64,000 nt of DNA from Anisus vortex (taxonomy: Eukaryota; Mollusca; Gastropoda; Planorbidae), in contig OX421494.1 of NCBI GenBank assembly GCA_949126835.1, positions 4,657,201-4,721,200 on the forward strand, given 5' to 3'. The position numbers and the translations under genes are program-made. Shown here piece by piece: positions 20,016 through 31,499 of the stretch (positions are counted from its first letter, which is position 1; each line of letters begins with the position of its first letter). Below the pieces are notes generated by a model that saw only the letters and a program-made list of their open reading frames with translations, had not been told where the DNA came from and searched no databases.

Positions 20016-20288
20016 TTTACAGACGTGTTACTGGTCCGCATACGTGCATTATGGTGCCGACCTTGTCTCATACACCTGTATTGATGTCATTATGCCAAGT
20101 AACCTACACGTATGCGGATGTATCTGCATGTAGGTGGACTCGCTTGGAGACGGAAAGATGAACTGTGTTTCGGCTCCTAGGACCATCAAAAACATACGTT
20201 TTCCGAAGCTCTTCGGCGACCTCCGCGAAAAGGTCATTCGACCCCCAAGGGGGTCGCGCCCCCCAGTTTGGGAACCGCTGCTATAGAC

Positions 20289-21060
20289 GATCTTTCAGTA
20301 CAGAAGATTCTTTCCTGCCGCTGTCCAAGCCCTGCCGTTCTGCAAAAGGTTTGGGCAAAGGACGCAATTAGCTTCTATCTAAGAATGGAATATGGATGCA
20401 CCATTAAAAATTATAAATAAACTATGTGCCTTTCTAGCAAACTTAAGGATAGATCTAAGCATTATTTGTATCTTACTGAAAATTAAAGGCAATAACCACT
20501 TTCCAGCAATCACAATGAAGTGACAGCTAGTATGAGTTCCACAGAATACCAGATTGAAAACACCTATTGAACCAAAAGCTGGGGTTGATCAACCAGAACA
20601 GGAAATAGTATGGGATCAAAACTCACTAGATTCAAAATAGAAACGTTCAGTTAGTATAACCGCCATTGTTTCTTTGGAGGAATTTTAGATATTGACATCT
20701 CCTAGAGCCATGGATTATAACTCTGGTGCTGCGTCGCGGTGAGATTGTTGTTGTTGTTTTATAATTCCAGCCTGACAATAGTTAGGGTAAAGTCACCTGC
20801 ACATTTATGCTAGCTAGACAATCCCTATTATTATAAAATAATACATAATAACATAAGAACGATGTTATTTTGTTTTTCAAGATATAACCAAATGCGCTGG
20901 AACTATAGTATTGTCTACTATTTATATGTTGAATATATTTTTTGTTTATGAAATAAAATTATATTTTGTTTGTTCTTAAATGTTAGTTTAATTTAGCGTT
21001 TGAACTTCTTTTTTGTTGTATAAAAACGTATAAATCATGGTAAACTAGATATAGTAAAGT
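20289..21060. other. intergenic, no gene seen
   Basis: AT-rich; nothing recognised. Confidence 0.4.
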
Positions 21061-21064
21061 AGGA

Positions 21065-21331
21065 AAAACTAGATGAGCAAGGTAAACTATAAAGTACCCT
21101 TCGGGGCAAATTGATCATGGGGTCGGTGAGACAGCATTCAAAAGTTTCTGTGACCACGGCATACTAGGGTGATTGTGGAGCCAGCAAAAGGCACTGCCGC
21201 CTTTACTTTACCCCAACTAAGGTCAGGGACACCCTCCAGACCCGGGGGAAAAAATCTTAGTCTTCACCGGGATTCGAACCCGGGACCTTCGGTACGCAAG
21301 TCGAACGCGCTGCCGCTTGGCCACCGTACCA
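21065..21331 (-). mobile_element. SINE-A, full-length copy
   Basis: On the minus strand: A-box in 'ggccaagcggcagcgcgttc', B-box 'gggttcgaatccc', the body with 'ccctgaccttagttgggg' and 'gccgtggtcacag', and a 3' end near 'tactttac'. It has no aminoacyl-acceptor folding partner, so it is not a functional tRNA. Confidence 0.85.
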
Positions 21332-21494
21332 CATAGGTCTAGGTTATGAAATTTGACAGAAACAGCTTTGGATGTCGCTCCATGCGTACAATCCTCCACA
21401 ATCATTTTAAATTGATAATATTTTGACATTTCTTTTCTTTTTCAAAATTGTATGCGTTATGTGTATGGCCACCATTTAAAGAAGTAGGCCTAAT

Positions 21495-21762
21495 AGTAAA
21501 GTATCCCGTAGGACCAAATTGATCCATAGGGCCGGTGAAGCAGCGTTCACCAGTTTCTGTGGCCACGGCATACTAGGGGGATCGTTTGGCCAACACATTG
21601 CCCAGCCGCCGTTACTTTTCCCCAACTAAGATCAGGGCTGGGCAGACTCGGGGACACCAACCATCCAGACCCGGGTACAAATTCTAGCCTTCACCAGGAT
21701 TTGAACCCAGAACCTTTGGTACAGCAGCCGAACGCACTTCCGGGCGCGGCCACAGTGCACCC
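21495..21762 (-). mobile_element. SINE-A, full-length copy
   Basis: Second copy in the same orientation 430 bp away; B-box 'gggttcaaatcc', body 'actggtgaacgctgcttcac' and 3' end 'gggatactttactat'. Divergent A-box. Confidence 0.8.
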
Positions 21763-21764
21763 GT

Positions 21765-22769
21765 AAGGTAGAAATAGTCACGTGAAACTGACCAGTATTT
21801 GACTATTCCTCAACCGTTGAGTAATTACGCATGAAAAAACAACGACATTGTAATATACTGAAACATAATACTACTACTAATAATATGAATGAATGTCAAA
21901 ACATCTTAAGTACTCAACACAAGGCTTTTTTTCTGAATAAGCGTTAACACGATTCTCACTTCAGTAGTAAACAAGGTCAAAACAAACACACAGGGGAATT
22001 CTGGGCCAACAACACAGGGGTAAGCAATCTCACAGTTCCCACAAGGGAAACAACACAACAAATAGCCATAACGATTACAACAGACATTATAATTAATTAT
22101 TCCTGTGTGGAAAGTAAAATATTGATCGCTAGTACTATCACTAACAGTTGCCTGTATGCTGTCAATATTGTTATTTAAAGTTAAATAAAAATGCAAATAA
22201 GTCAATAGGCTAAATACAGTATTTGTGCATATATAAACATCTAAACATAAGAAATGATCGTGGAATTTTACTGAAATTCCTTTAAGACAAGCACAGATCG
22301 TCACATTAAAATTAAATATGTTTATTTTTGTTTACACTACAGACACAATATACGTGTTTTCATTATACATAATAATATGTGTGTAGTTGATAAAGGTCAA
22401 TTTTAATATATAAATAGAGTGACAATTTGGCGGACGCTTTGCAATTAAAACGTTGCTGCCTTACCTAATCCGTCATATTAATATTATTATATCAGCGGTG
22501 TATTCTGTAAAATTATCTTCCGAAAGTTGCAGCCAATGATGAAGAATGTAGATTAGCGGCTCAAAGACGCTTTTCGTTGGTTACCTTGGCAAATGGTCAA
22601 TTCTTTCAGGTTCCTGATTCTACGTCAGCGGTATCAAATATATGACTAAAGTTGACAAAAAAATATTTATTTCGATAACTTCCAGCTTGACCTTAACAGT
22701 CGTCAAATCTTGATTTTCCTAACTATGAGGCTATCGGCGATCTATAGGCCTATAGGCTGCAGCCAACGC
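21765..22769. other. intergenic; 3' flank of receptor 3
   Basis: No gene recognised. A candidate AATAAA on the minus strand lies near 22667-22672, about 100 bp past the receptor 3 stop. Confidence 0.4.
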
Positions 22770-23876
22770 TTATTTACTGGCGCTCTCATCAATTCCGCTA
22801 TTGCTTCTATTTTTAAATATCGGGAATATCTCCAACATCGTGGATCTATATTTAGAACTCATCGTGTAATACACAATGACGTTGATGCTGGCGTTGATGG
22901 AGTGGAACACGAAGCAGCACGACCAGACCACGTGGTACAAGTTTTCCTGCTTGGCGCCGACATCGAAATCACTAAAAAGCGGCTCCACGATGGCGCACAT
23001 GACCCCGGGGGCGTAAAGGATGATGAGGATGGCAGCCACCATCACGACCAGCCCAACGGTTCTGTTTTCGCGGCTGGAAAGAGCCTCGCGCTGGTCTCTA
23101 TCTGAGGTGACGCCTTGTCTCCATTTAGCCTTCTTCTTCAGAGCGATGACCAGGATAGTGGTAAATATAACAACGAGGACAAAAGCGATTGAAGTTAAAT
23201 AAAAGTGAGACATATTCATTACCCAGGAAATTTCGTCAGCATTACTCCGGTACGAAACCCCAATTTTCGTCTTGTTCAAACTCGGATAGAATTTCCAGCA
23301 GATGTAATTCGAGTATGTTTTTGGTAGAAAGAATGCCGTGTTGATGCCGAAGAGAAAAATTAAGATGCAGGAGGTTCTCCTGAACGTGATGATGTGTCGG
23401 ATCTTTAAAGGTAGTAGAACGGAAAGGCATCTCTCTGCGGTGATATACGTGGTTATCCATCCGGTGATGCGTACCATCAGGACGTTTGGAGACCCGCCTG
23501 TTAAAAACTGCACCTCCATGAACTGTATCGGTAAATCCGCTTCTTCTAAAAAAGGATTGAGACAGAAGTTTTGCCAGACTTGAAAGATGAGCCCGATGAG
23601 GTCAGAAGTAGACATGGCAAACAGACTCAGGTTTACGGACTTGCGCAGTCCCTGTTTGAGGAACACAGTGATGTTTATGCAGTTACCCACAATTCCAAAC
23701 ACGCAGATAAACATGTCGAGGATCACGTGATTGATAAAAATAATAAGTTGTCGCGCGAATAAACTCAACAGCTCTCCGCTATTGTCTGTAAGGTGACTGC
23801 TGTTGCTACTGGTGTTTATGAACTTTGAACTGTTGGACATTTTCCACCAACCTGGCAACTCATCAACACTGACCAT
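22770..23876 (-). CDS. candidate gastropod chemosensory GPCR (receptor 3)
   Basis: A 368-residue single-exon receptor, the close paralogue of receptor 2. The start is the ATG at 23876; the frame extends three codons further only to a TTG. Topology and motifs are those of receptor 2: glycosylation sites NSS (14, 25), GNCIN, AMSTSD, ITAERC, ECL2 YICWKF with NKT, APG in TM6, NVIVY in TM7, then TMSSKYR, where lysine of the usual KMSS is replaced by threonine. ICL3 is SSRENRTVG, as in receptor 5, while receptor 2 has the odd SILENRIIG, so receptor 2 is the derived one here. About 31 of 368 residues differ from receptor 2, only two of them between TM1 and ECL2. Ligand unknown. Confidence 0.9.
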   Translation of the reverse strand: MVSVDELPGWWKMSNSSKFINTSSNSSHLTDNSGELLSLFARQLIIFINHVILDMFICVFGIVGNCINITVFLKQGLRKSVNLSLFAMSTSDLIGLIFQVWQNFCLNPFLEEADLPIQFMEVQFLTGGSPNVLMVRITGWITTYITAERCLSVLLPLKIRHIITFRRTSCILIFLFGINTAFFLPKTYSNYICWKFYPSLNKTKIGVSYRSNADEISWVMNMSHFYLTSIAFVLVVIFTTILVIALKKKAKWRQGVTSDRDQREALSSRENRTVGLVVMVAAILIILYAPGVMCAIVEPLFSDFDVGAKQENLYHVVWSCCFVFHSINASINVIVYYTMSSKYRSTMLEIFPIFKNRSNSGIDESASK

Positions 23877-25790
23877 CCTGTACAATTTTATTTAGCCAAT
23901 AGAATTCAATGTCAATGCAAATCTTCTTTATCGTCTGTAATTTTTATAGGAAACTATTCTATTCGAAGTTTATAATTGACAATACTAAACGAATCGTCTT
24001 CAACCTGCATTAGCTTTTTTGAAATGTAAACATCACTAAAGCAGCAAGTCCGTTATTAACATCATATAGAGATGTAAATATATTTCTTCAACTGATTATT
24101 ACAAAATCAGGCGCAATATTATCTGTGTTCAAGTACATGCAGACTATTTGTTTTCATTTTAATGCCAGACATTCTTTTTATACGTTGTCAATTAGAGTCT
24201 TGTGTAGAATATTTAAACTCAATCCCATCCAGAGCCAACGAAACGCTGGTTATGTAAGAACTATACAGAGGCACTTTCTACAAGCACTGTGACAATATAT
24301 TGTGGATATATATGTATACCCGTTCAGATAATCTTTTGTATGTCCTCTAAGTAAATAATAAATCAGAATTAATTTTAATCATAGACTGCTGGATCAATCA
24401 TGAAACTGACACACACATACACCAAATGTGTTTACTTTTGCGAGGAAAAGCCCATGACAAAGTTTCACCAATTGGTAATGACCGACCTTTGATTATTAGA
24501 AAGTATTAGTTCTCTAGTCACATGACCATCCAGTTAGACCCCCGAGATCTATAATTAGCCTACTATCATAATGACTAGAGAAGAAGGATAATTAACAAGT
24601 TTCTAGTTTGTTCCTTTTATATATATATTTCAAGACATTAAAAACATATCTGTTGAAATGTCTCAAATACGACATTAACGCGACACGTTAATCGCAAGTC
24701 AGGATTTAGCCGGGAGCAAACTTTTTTTCTAATCTATAGATTTGTTTTTGAAAAGCCATACTTTTAGAGGTTGTTTTATTTTCTATACACTACATGAATT
24801 GTATGATTAATCGAAAAGTATGCTAATCTTAATTAATGGACGTAGTATTCAGGGAGCAAAAACATCTTGACATTTGAATTCTATGACTATGTCATTAAAA
24901 AGGTAATTGGGTAGAGTAGATAGCCTGCAGGGGGAGATAATTACATTGGCTGTTTTTTCCCAAAAACGAAGAAATTGTGGAGAAGACCATCCTGCAGTTG
25001 TAGAATATTCTAGAACTCCAGGATGTGCTGAGGAATGCTGAGAAATTTCAATGGCTTCTCTATAGTTTTAGTTTGAATTTCAAACATAATGAAGAGTGTT
25101 CAAATCACACACGCACACATAGGTCTTTATATAATATTGTCATAGCTGTAAAGCGAAGTCCTTAGAGAAAAATGTTGAGTCTTTAATAAACATAAAGTTA
25201 ACAAAAGTTAAGAATTTGCTTTAACAATATTTTGTGTTTATATATGTGTCTTTATTTTTTAAGTGTAAACTGAATACTGTATAAGTATAGCTAAACTTGG
25301 TTTGAAATAAATAATGCAACTCTGTAACAAAACTATGGTTAAACAATATCAATTTGTTTCATACTGGAAATATATCTACTGTTTCAGTTTATATCACTGG
25401 CCATAGGGGTATACAAATATTTTAAAATACACTCTACATTATAATCTTACAATATATTAATACCACAATGCATTAATCTCATAATATATAAAACTTGAAT
25501 TACATTATATATTACCTTGATAGATTGTAGATTGTTAGACTGATAGATTGATAGATTGTTAGATGTATAGATTAATAGAATGATAAAATGATAGATAGAT
25601 TTTAAAAAGCAAAATATACAAAATAGACAATACAATTGTGTTTCGCTAAATATATCTAGTATTGTTTTTGTTTTTTAATATAATATAATGAATGAATACA
25701 AATCATAATAATAACATACAGACATACTTATACATAAATAAACACACACACAAAATATAAATTCAGGGGTTTACACATACATGTTAGTGG
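23877..25790. other. 5' flank of receptor 3 and AT-rich spacer
   Basis: The 'tagccaatagaa' block near the ATG and the segment 24690-25120 are homologous to the flank of receptor 2. At about 25515-25600 there is a short array of 'tagattgatagattgttaga'-like units. No gene seen. Confidence 0.5.
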
Positions 25791-25792
25791 GG

Positions 25793-25930
25793 TTGCACGT
25801 TCGACCTGCGTATCGAAGGTTCTCAGTTCGAATCATGGTCAAGGCTAGTTTTTTTCCTGGGACTTGAGGGTGTCCAAGCTCTTATGTGTACCTGACATTG
25901 TTGGCCATAGAAACTCGTGATTAAAGATAA
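25793..25930 (+). mobile_element. SINE-A, partial copy
   Basis: B-box region 'cagttcgaatcatggt', then 'ctaggtttttttcctgggac'-like body, 'gtacctgacattgttgg' and 'ccatagaaactcgtg'. The 3' end is missing. Confidence 0.7.
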
Positions 25931-25939
25931 TATCACAGT

Positions 25940-26296
25940 AAAGCTGAGATCAAATTATAATTAATTTCGACAAACTAAATGATAAGTTTTAGTCAATAAT
26001 TAACTATAAATGTGAAAGTTTTGTAAAAAAGAAAATGTATTTGGTGTAAATCCAAATAAAAAGGATGATAACCACAAACATGTTAATTTTTTTAATTAAA
26101 TATTAAACGCTTTAACGATTTTCTCTATAAATCTTGTTTGCTTTTGGCCTCTGTCTTGCTAGGGCGCTAAAACCATATTCTTATAAAATAATATACAAAA
26201 ATATAATAGAGCAGGTTGACTTTCATGCCGTTGGCACGCTGAATTATTTAGAAATCCTAGTTTGGCACACTGTTAGCTAAAGGTTGTCGACCCCTG
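25940..26296 (+). mobile_element. hAT family 3 (copy C), right end only
   Basis: Matches the right end of the 34118-38168 element: 'ataaatgtgaaagttt', 'aaaaaggatgataa', 'gcacgctgaattatttagaaa', then the terminus 'ggttgtcgacccctg'. The flank after it is 'gtctagta', similar to the target of copy A (gtctagag). No left end was found. It shows the family without the insertion that copy A carries at 36367. Confidence 0.8.
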
Positions 26297-26519
26297 GTCT
26301 AGTATTTTGCATAAGATTTTCGTGATAAGATTTCTGTCACATTTTTCTACTTATAATAATCTCCATATACTTGATTATTTACAGAGGCATAAAAAGTATT
26401 TCAAATATAAATAGTAGTTTATTATTTACTTTTTTTGACGCAATCTAGTTTGGATTTAATCTTTAGGTCACAATAATGAAACGAAATAATAAAAGAAAAC
26501 ACAAAATTTCTTCTTCTAA
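26297..26519. other. intergenic
   Basis: Nothing recognised. Confidence 0.3.
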
Positions 26520-27465
26520 TGTTAGCCAGTCTGCAGAGAAGTTGTCTCTCTTCCAGTCAATGCCAGACAATCATATTTACATGTCTTTGTAGTTGTTCTG
26601 TATGTCTGTATAGTGTGTCAGGAATGGTAGATTGAGGGGGTGGTAGTGTGTGTCTGATGTAGATTAGCTTAGCGCATTCAAGTAGGATGTGGTCCACAGT
26701 TTCTTGTGGGCAGGGGCAGTGTCTGCAGTTAGGTGGGTGAGTTGGGTTTATTCTATTTAGGTGTGAGTTGAATGCTATATGTCCTGTTCTCAACTGGAAT
26801 ATAGTGCATTGTTCTTTGCGGGGGGAGGAACTTTATGTTGTCTTGTTTGTTGGGCTGATTCATTTCTCTGTACATTTTTCTTCCAGTTTTTCCCCGAGCC
26901 CATTAATTTAGCCATTGATCCTTAAAGTTGTTTTTTAGCATGTTGCACACTGTGTTCTTCTGTGTTATAGCTGACAGGTCCATGCTAGCTCCCTTTCTAG
27001 CCAGTCTGTCAGCTTTTTCATTTCCTAGTATGCCAATATGTCCTGGGATCCATTGTAGAGTTATGATGATGTATGTGCTTATTAAGTAGCCTATTTTGTG
27101 TTCTAATAAGGTGATTTCTCTACAACTTGGTGAGGTTCCGCTTGCTATTGTTTGGTCAGTTGATCGGGAGTCTGTAAAGATGACTCTATCTGTAGGGAGG
27201 AGCTGTTTTTTATTATATTTATGTTACACTGTCTCTGCTTGAAATTGTGTACAGTAGTTCCCACATGGTGTACTTATCTCAAGGTATTTTTTATCAGGGA
27301 AGGTCAGGTAAGCGCCTAGCCCAGCATTTATTGTGGCTTTAAATGCTGAGCCATCTGTATAGATGTGGATGGCTGTATCTGTATAGCTTTCAATGGTTTC
27401 TAGTGCTCCTACTTTAAGTTCTAGCGGGTTAGATGTTTTTGTTAGACGTGTGTTGTGTTGTGCTT
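26520..27465 (-). mobile_element. I-clade-like LINE 3' part with RNase H
   Basis: On the minus strand the segment encodes an RNase H domain followed by a C-terminal HCCH-type region. This architecture is typical of the I/nimb group of LINEs; the 'nimbus' element of Biomphalaria is a known relative by clade, but identity was not tested. A SINE-A abuts its 5' side at 27466. Confidence 0.75.
26557..27445 (-). pseudogene. LINE ORF2 fragment: RNase H and zinc-knuckle-like tail
   Basis: RNase H catalytic residues are visible: D in HIYTDGSAFK, E in TQFQAETV, D in VIFTDSRS, and D in GHIGILGNEKADRLA. A stop codon follows QAETV, and a frame change lies near 26900. The tail shows CRHCPCPQETVDHILLEC, a conserved cysteine/histidine cluster of such LINEs. 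In the living element RNase H removes the RNA strand during reverse transcription; this copy is broken. Confidence 0.75.
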
Positions 27466-27592
27466 GTGTTGCCCAGCCGCACTTTACATTACCCCAACTA
27501 AAGTCAGAGCTGGGACTTAGACAAGATTCTGACCTGGGACCTTGGGTACGCCAGTGGAACGCGCTACCGCTCGGCCACCGTGGCCTCGCTCA
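27466..27592 (-). mobile_element. SINE-A, 5' half
   Basis: On the minus strand 'ggccacggtggccgagcggt' with A-box 'tggccgagcgg', then 'gcgttccactggcgtaccca'. The B-box region is 'ggtcccaggtcagaat', degraded. Ends in 'tgtaaagtgcggctgggc'. Confidence 0.75.
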
Positions 27593-27599
27593 CCAAAAC

Positions 27600-27843
27600 A
27601 AAATGTCAAGCAATGAATGAATTACAATGATGCTTTGAGTGATCAGAAAAGTGTATACGACAAATTCAAACCTAGCAATAATCTTGTATAGAAATAACAT
27701 TTGTAAACTATAACTTAATACAATTTAATATTCTTAGTAGTAAATGTTTTAATATTGTGTCTTTTAAAGTAAAAAATTAATAGTCTTAAAGAAAAACGTG
27801 TCTTCTACTATCGACCCTCCTATCCCTCCATGTTCTCTTGATT
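27600..27843. other. 3' flank of receptor 4
   Basis: AT-rich; no canonical AATAAA on the minus strand within the first 100 bp after the stop was identified with confidence. Confidence 0.3.
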
Positions 27844-28998
27844 TTACATTTTTGTTTTAATACTCTTATGTCCATCGTCACTTCCGTTTCGATACAACTT
27901 CCGTTGAAACAGCCGCATAGCGCGAGACGGTTTGTCATTTTCGCTGTTGTTTCTATTTTTAAACATCGGGAAAACTTGGAACATCGCCGCCCTATACTGT
28001 GAGCTCATGGAGTAGTAAACGAGAATGTTCATACTGGCGTTGATGGAGTGAAACATGAAGCAGAAGGACCAGGCCACCTGGTACACGTTCTCCTGCCTTT
28101 CACCGATGTTGAAGTCGGAGAAGAGTGGCTCCACGATGGCGCACGTAACCCCAGGGGCGTAGCAGACGATGAGTACTGCGGCCACCGTGACGATCAGTGC
28201 GACCGTCCTGCTCTCGCGCTGGTCCCTTCTGGCGGTGACGCCCTGTCTCCATCTGGACTTCTTCCTCAAGGTGATGACCAGCACAGCGGTGAAGATGACG
28301 ACAAGCATAAACGCGATGGTCGACAGGTAGAAATGCGCCATGTTTAGGAGCCACGTGATCTCCGGCTCGTTGTCCCGAAAGGCAAGTCCGAGTTTTGTCT
28401 TGTTGACGCCCGGGTAGAAATTCCAGTCGATGTACGACGCGTAGCCCTTGGGCAAGAAGAAGGCAATGTTTATCCCGTAGAGAAATGTTATAACGCAAAC
28501 GGTTCTCCGGAACGTGACGATGCGTCGAATGTGTAAAGGCAACAACACGGCAAGACATCTCTCTGCGGTGATATACGCAATGATCCATCCGGTGATGCGG
28601 ACCATCACGACGCTTGGAGACCCGCCGGTTAGAATTTGCACCTCCACAAACTGTATCGGTAAATCCGCATTTTCCAGAAACGGGTTCAAGCAGAAGTTTT
28701 GCCAGACTTGAAAGATGAGCCCGGTGAGGTCAGACGTAGACATGGCAAACAGACTTAGGTTTATGGACTTGCGCAGCCCCTGTTTGAGGAACACGGTGAT
28801 ATTGATGCAGTTACCCACAATTCCAAACACGCAGATGCACATGTCTATGATCACGTGGTTCACTGTTATAAAGACGGTCCGCGCCGAATCACTCAGAAAC
28901 CCTCCGCCGTTGTCCGAACCGTGGCTCTTGCACTCCCTGGAAAACTCTGAACAATTGACCAGACTCCACGCATCCGGACATTCATCTACAGTAACCAT
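27844..28998 (-). CDS. candidate gastropod chemosensory GPCR (receptor 4)
   Basis: A 384-residue single-exon receptor starting at the ATG at 28998 (MVTVDECP). N-terminus 1-44 with NCS at 15. TM1 45-70 (GNCIN at 63), TM2 83-105 with LTG in place of LIG, TM3 to ERC at 147-149, TM4 167-189, ECL2 NKT at 199 and no cysteine, TM5 221-245, TM6 264-290 with APG, TM7 307-329 with NILVY, helix 8 SMSSQYR. Two oddities: ICL3 reads RRDQRESRTV, six residues shorter than the others, which have a SSREN-type insertion; and the C-tail is longer by about 20 residues and basic (RAMRLFQRKLYR). The gene is GC-rich against AT-rich flanks. It is closer to receptors 2 and 3 than to 1 and 5. Ligand unknown. Confidence 0.9.
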   Translation of the reverse strand: MVTVDECPDAWSLVNCSEFSRECKSHGSDNGGGFLSDSARTVFITVNHVIIDMCICVFGIVGNCINITVFLKQGLRKSINLSLFAMSTSDLTGLIFQVWQNFCLNPFLENADLPIQFVEVQILTGGSPSVVMVRITGWIIAYITAERCLAVLLPLHIRRIVTFRRTVCVITFLYGINIAFFLPKGYASYIDWNFYPGVNKTKLGLAFRDNEPEITWLLNMAHFYLSTIAFMLVVIFTAVLVITLRKKSRWRQGVTARRDQRESRTVALIVTVAAVLIVCYAPGVTCAIVEPLFSDFNIGERQENVYQVAWSFCFMFHSINASMNILVYYSMSSQYRAAMFQVFPMFKNRNNSENDKPSRAMRLFQRKLYRNGSDDGHKSIKTKM

Positions 28999-30970
28999 CT
29001 TTAAAGGAACTTTTGGCTTTCTTATTTGTTTATCAATTATGTGTCTTTGGTTGTTTTTTTGTTGTTGTTGTTTTTTTTTTTGGTGTTTTGCGAATCGTCA
29101 TCCAACAACAACAAACGTGGGTAATGTAGTGTTTTGAGAGCCAATACGAATAAGACGTAGACACGAAACAAAGAGAATGGATTTGGTTTGTAGTTTGTAG
29201 TATTTTTAAATGTCTTCACCATCTAGATAATCTGTTTCAAATGTTCTGATTCTGACTTTATCAATGGAACATTTTTAATTTTTAAATTGAAGAAAATTAA
29301 ATCAAACAACCTTCCAGAAAATTCTCTATCAATTCCATGTCTCCTGGTAGTCTTTTAAATTCATGAAATATTCAAATATGAATAAAGTCTGAAAGATAAA
29401 ACGGTCAACTTGTTTATACCATTTTTCACTATATTTTCCCCTGATGATAAAAACAGTGAATTGAAGCCGTCAGAAATTTAGATGTCGAAAGAAGAAAGCT
29501 GATTTGCTGATTGTTTTAAAATATATTCTACTATGTTTTAAATCAGTTGAGTTATAATTTCTTTGAGTTGATCAATGTCCCTTAATTCTTTTTCGGTATA
29601 AATTCCTTAGTCTTTGGCTCCGATCCGGATAAAAATAAAATAAATTTACTGGAAACTGCTTTAACGATTTATAATATAATGTGCGCTGCTAAATTTGTTG
29701 CCTTTTAAGTTACTGTGATAAAACTGTACGCAGTATGCGCATACTTAAAGACTGTAATAAAGTTAGGATCTTTAAATGGTCAGTAGCTCTTACTCAATGT
29801 GCTGAATGTGGCCAGTTGGGTTTTCCCGACACCTGGGGCGTCTGTTCCTTTGTGACAGTTGTCATTATATACATACAACAAGAGACACAATGAATACATT
29901 GAAAGGAAACACAGTCTATGTAAATTAAAACTGTCAGTATTTTCTCCGCCATTTTGACGGGCCAAACAACTAGTTGTAAAAGATTTGTGTTGGAACTAGT
30001 GAATCGGTGAAGTCATTGGAATATAATGCTTGATTAACGAAATTAATTACTATTTCCTTATGATTATCTATTATATTATTTCATCTTTGGATATTATAAA
30101 TTGTAAGCAATGAAGTCTTGTTAATTGTACGTCCGACATTTGTTACTCTTTAACGACAGAGTAGACACTATGTCAAACCATACAATAACACGAGGTAGCA
30201 ATGAACAATGAACACTATTTAGCAGTGTTGTACTGTTAATGTAGCGCAACAAATGTTTTTTTTTATCGTTAGATTCAAGGAGTATTGATTAAGAATCTAC
30301 AAAATACAGCTGTCTGAGAAGCGTATAATATGTGTTTTTCCCCCTAGAATTACGGCCTTGTATAGAGTGTGAAATCTACAATTTACTGTCGTTATGACAG
30401 AGCGTTAGGTTTCAGTTGGTTTGGTGGATTACTACGCTCAAATACAGTATAATCATCAACTTGTTTATGTTATGTATATTTAAATGTATTTAGAAGGTTT
30501 TCATTTGGGCGGAAGTATGGTAATTTAAATCTAAACTGCTGAAATGTACACACGCATGAACAAACAGACATACACACACTCATAATGCACATACACGGAC
30601 ATACACACTCATGTACACACACACAGACACACACACTTTCTGGGGTAGGATTTCGCAGTAAATAAAGGTAATCAATGTGTCCTAGTGAAGTACTAGACAT
30701 ATAACTATAACAACATATTATTGTCTATAGTGTAATTATTAAAGTCACGTGGGATGTGTAGCCTTTTGTTGTAGCTTTATGAATCTGAATCAATTTTTTT
30801 AAACTCTGACTTTTGGGGAAAGAACTCTTCTATACACTTTGAATGATTAAATCTATAGTCAGTTGATTGTGTGATCAGATAGATTTAGCATCAAAATACT
30901 GTCAGTAATGACATCTGTCACAAGCATGTTTTCTTAATCTAACGGAATCTGATAGTATGTAGAGGTACGG
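28999..30970. other. 5' flank of receptor 4 and intergenic DNA
   Basis: A GTT/T-rich low-complexity patch lies at about 29050-29085. A CA-rich stretch is at 30545-30640. No gene, LINE or SINE was recognised between. Confidence 0.4.
30545..30640 (+). repeat. CA-rich simple repeat
   Basis: Interrupted (ACAC)n with 'catacacac' units. Confidence 0.7.
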
Positions 30971-30974
30971 ATTA

Positions 30975-31238
30975 AAATAAAGTTTCCCGTCGGACCAAAA
31001 TCATCTATCTAAAGCAGCGTTCACCAGTTTCTGTGGCCACGGCATACTAGGAGATTGTGTGATCACCACATGGTCCACCCGCCTTTACTTTACCTCAACT
31101 AAATCAAGTACCCATCAGAGCTGGGTAGACTCAGGGAAATCCTCGAGTCACTAGAACAAATCCTTGCCATCACCAGGATTCGAACCCAGAAGCTTCGGTA
31201 CGCCAGCCAAACGCGCTGCCGCTCGGCCACCATGCCCC
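30975..31238 (-). mobile_element. SINE-A, full-length copy
   Basis: On the minus strand A-box 'tggccgagcgg', B-box 'gggttcgaatcc', body 'gagtctacccagctctgatg' and 3' end 'gggaaactttattttaat'. Confidence 0.85.
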
Positions 31239-31499
31239 CAAGGAAGTACGGAAGGATGATGGGAAAGATAAACGGAAAAGCCGAGCCTTTTTAAATGTTT
31301 TGAATGATAGTATGCTGCTCCAGGAAAACCATGCTGGTCATGAGTTCCATTCGATAACAAAAAAGGAGGACACGTGTATTCATTAGTTAGATGCAGTTAA
31401 ATAATACCGAAAAAATCCCGATTTATGTGAAGTTTAATTATGTAAAACCGGAAGAATGATTTTATATTTTCTACTTTTATTAATTTATTTTTTATCGTT

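Larger units (their letters stand above)
17983..20280 (+). mobile_element. hAT transposon with perfect 8-bp TSD (hAT2)
   Basis: Termini 'cagtggttcccaaact' and 'agtttgggaaccgctg' are near-perfect inverted repeats, followed inward by the C-rich 'ggccgcgacccc' and 'gggggtcgcgcc'. The 8 bp 'ctatagac' flank it exactly (17975-17982 and 20281-20288). The interior has short open frames at 18316-18632 that may be transposase relics but carry no motif I can identify. Two further elements are nested inside. Confidence 0.95.
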
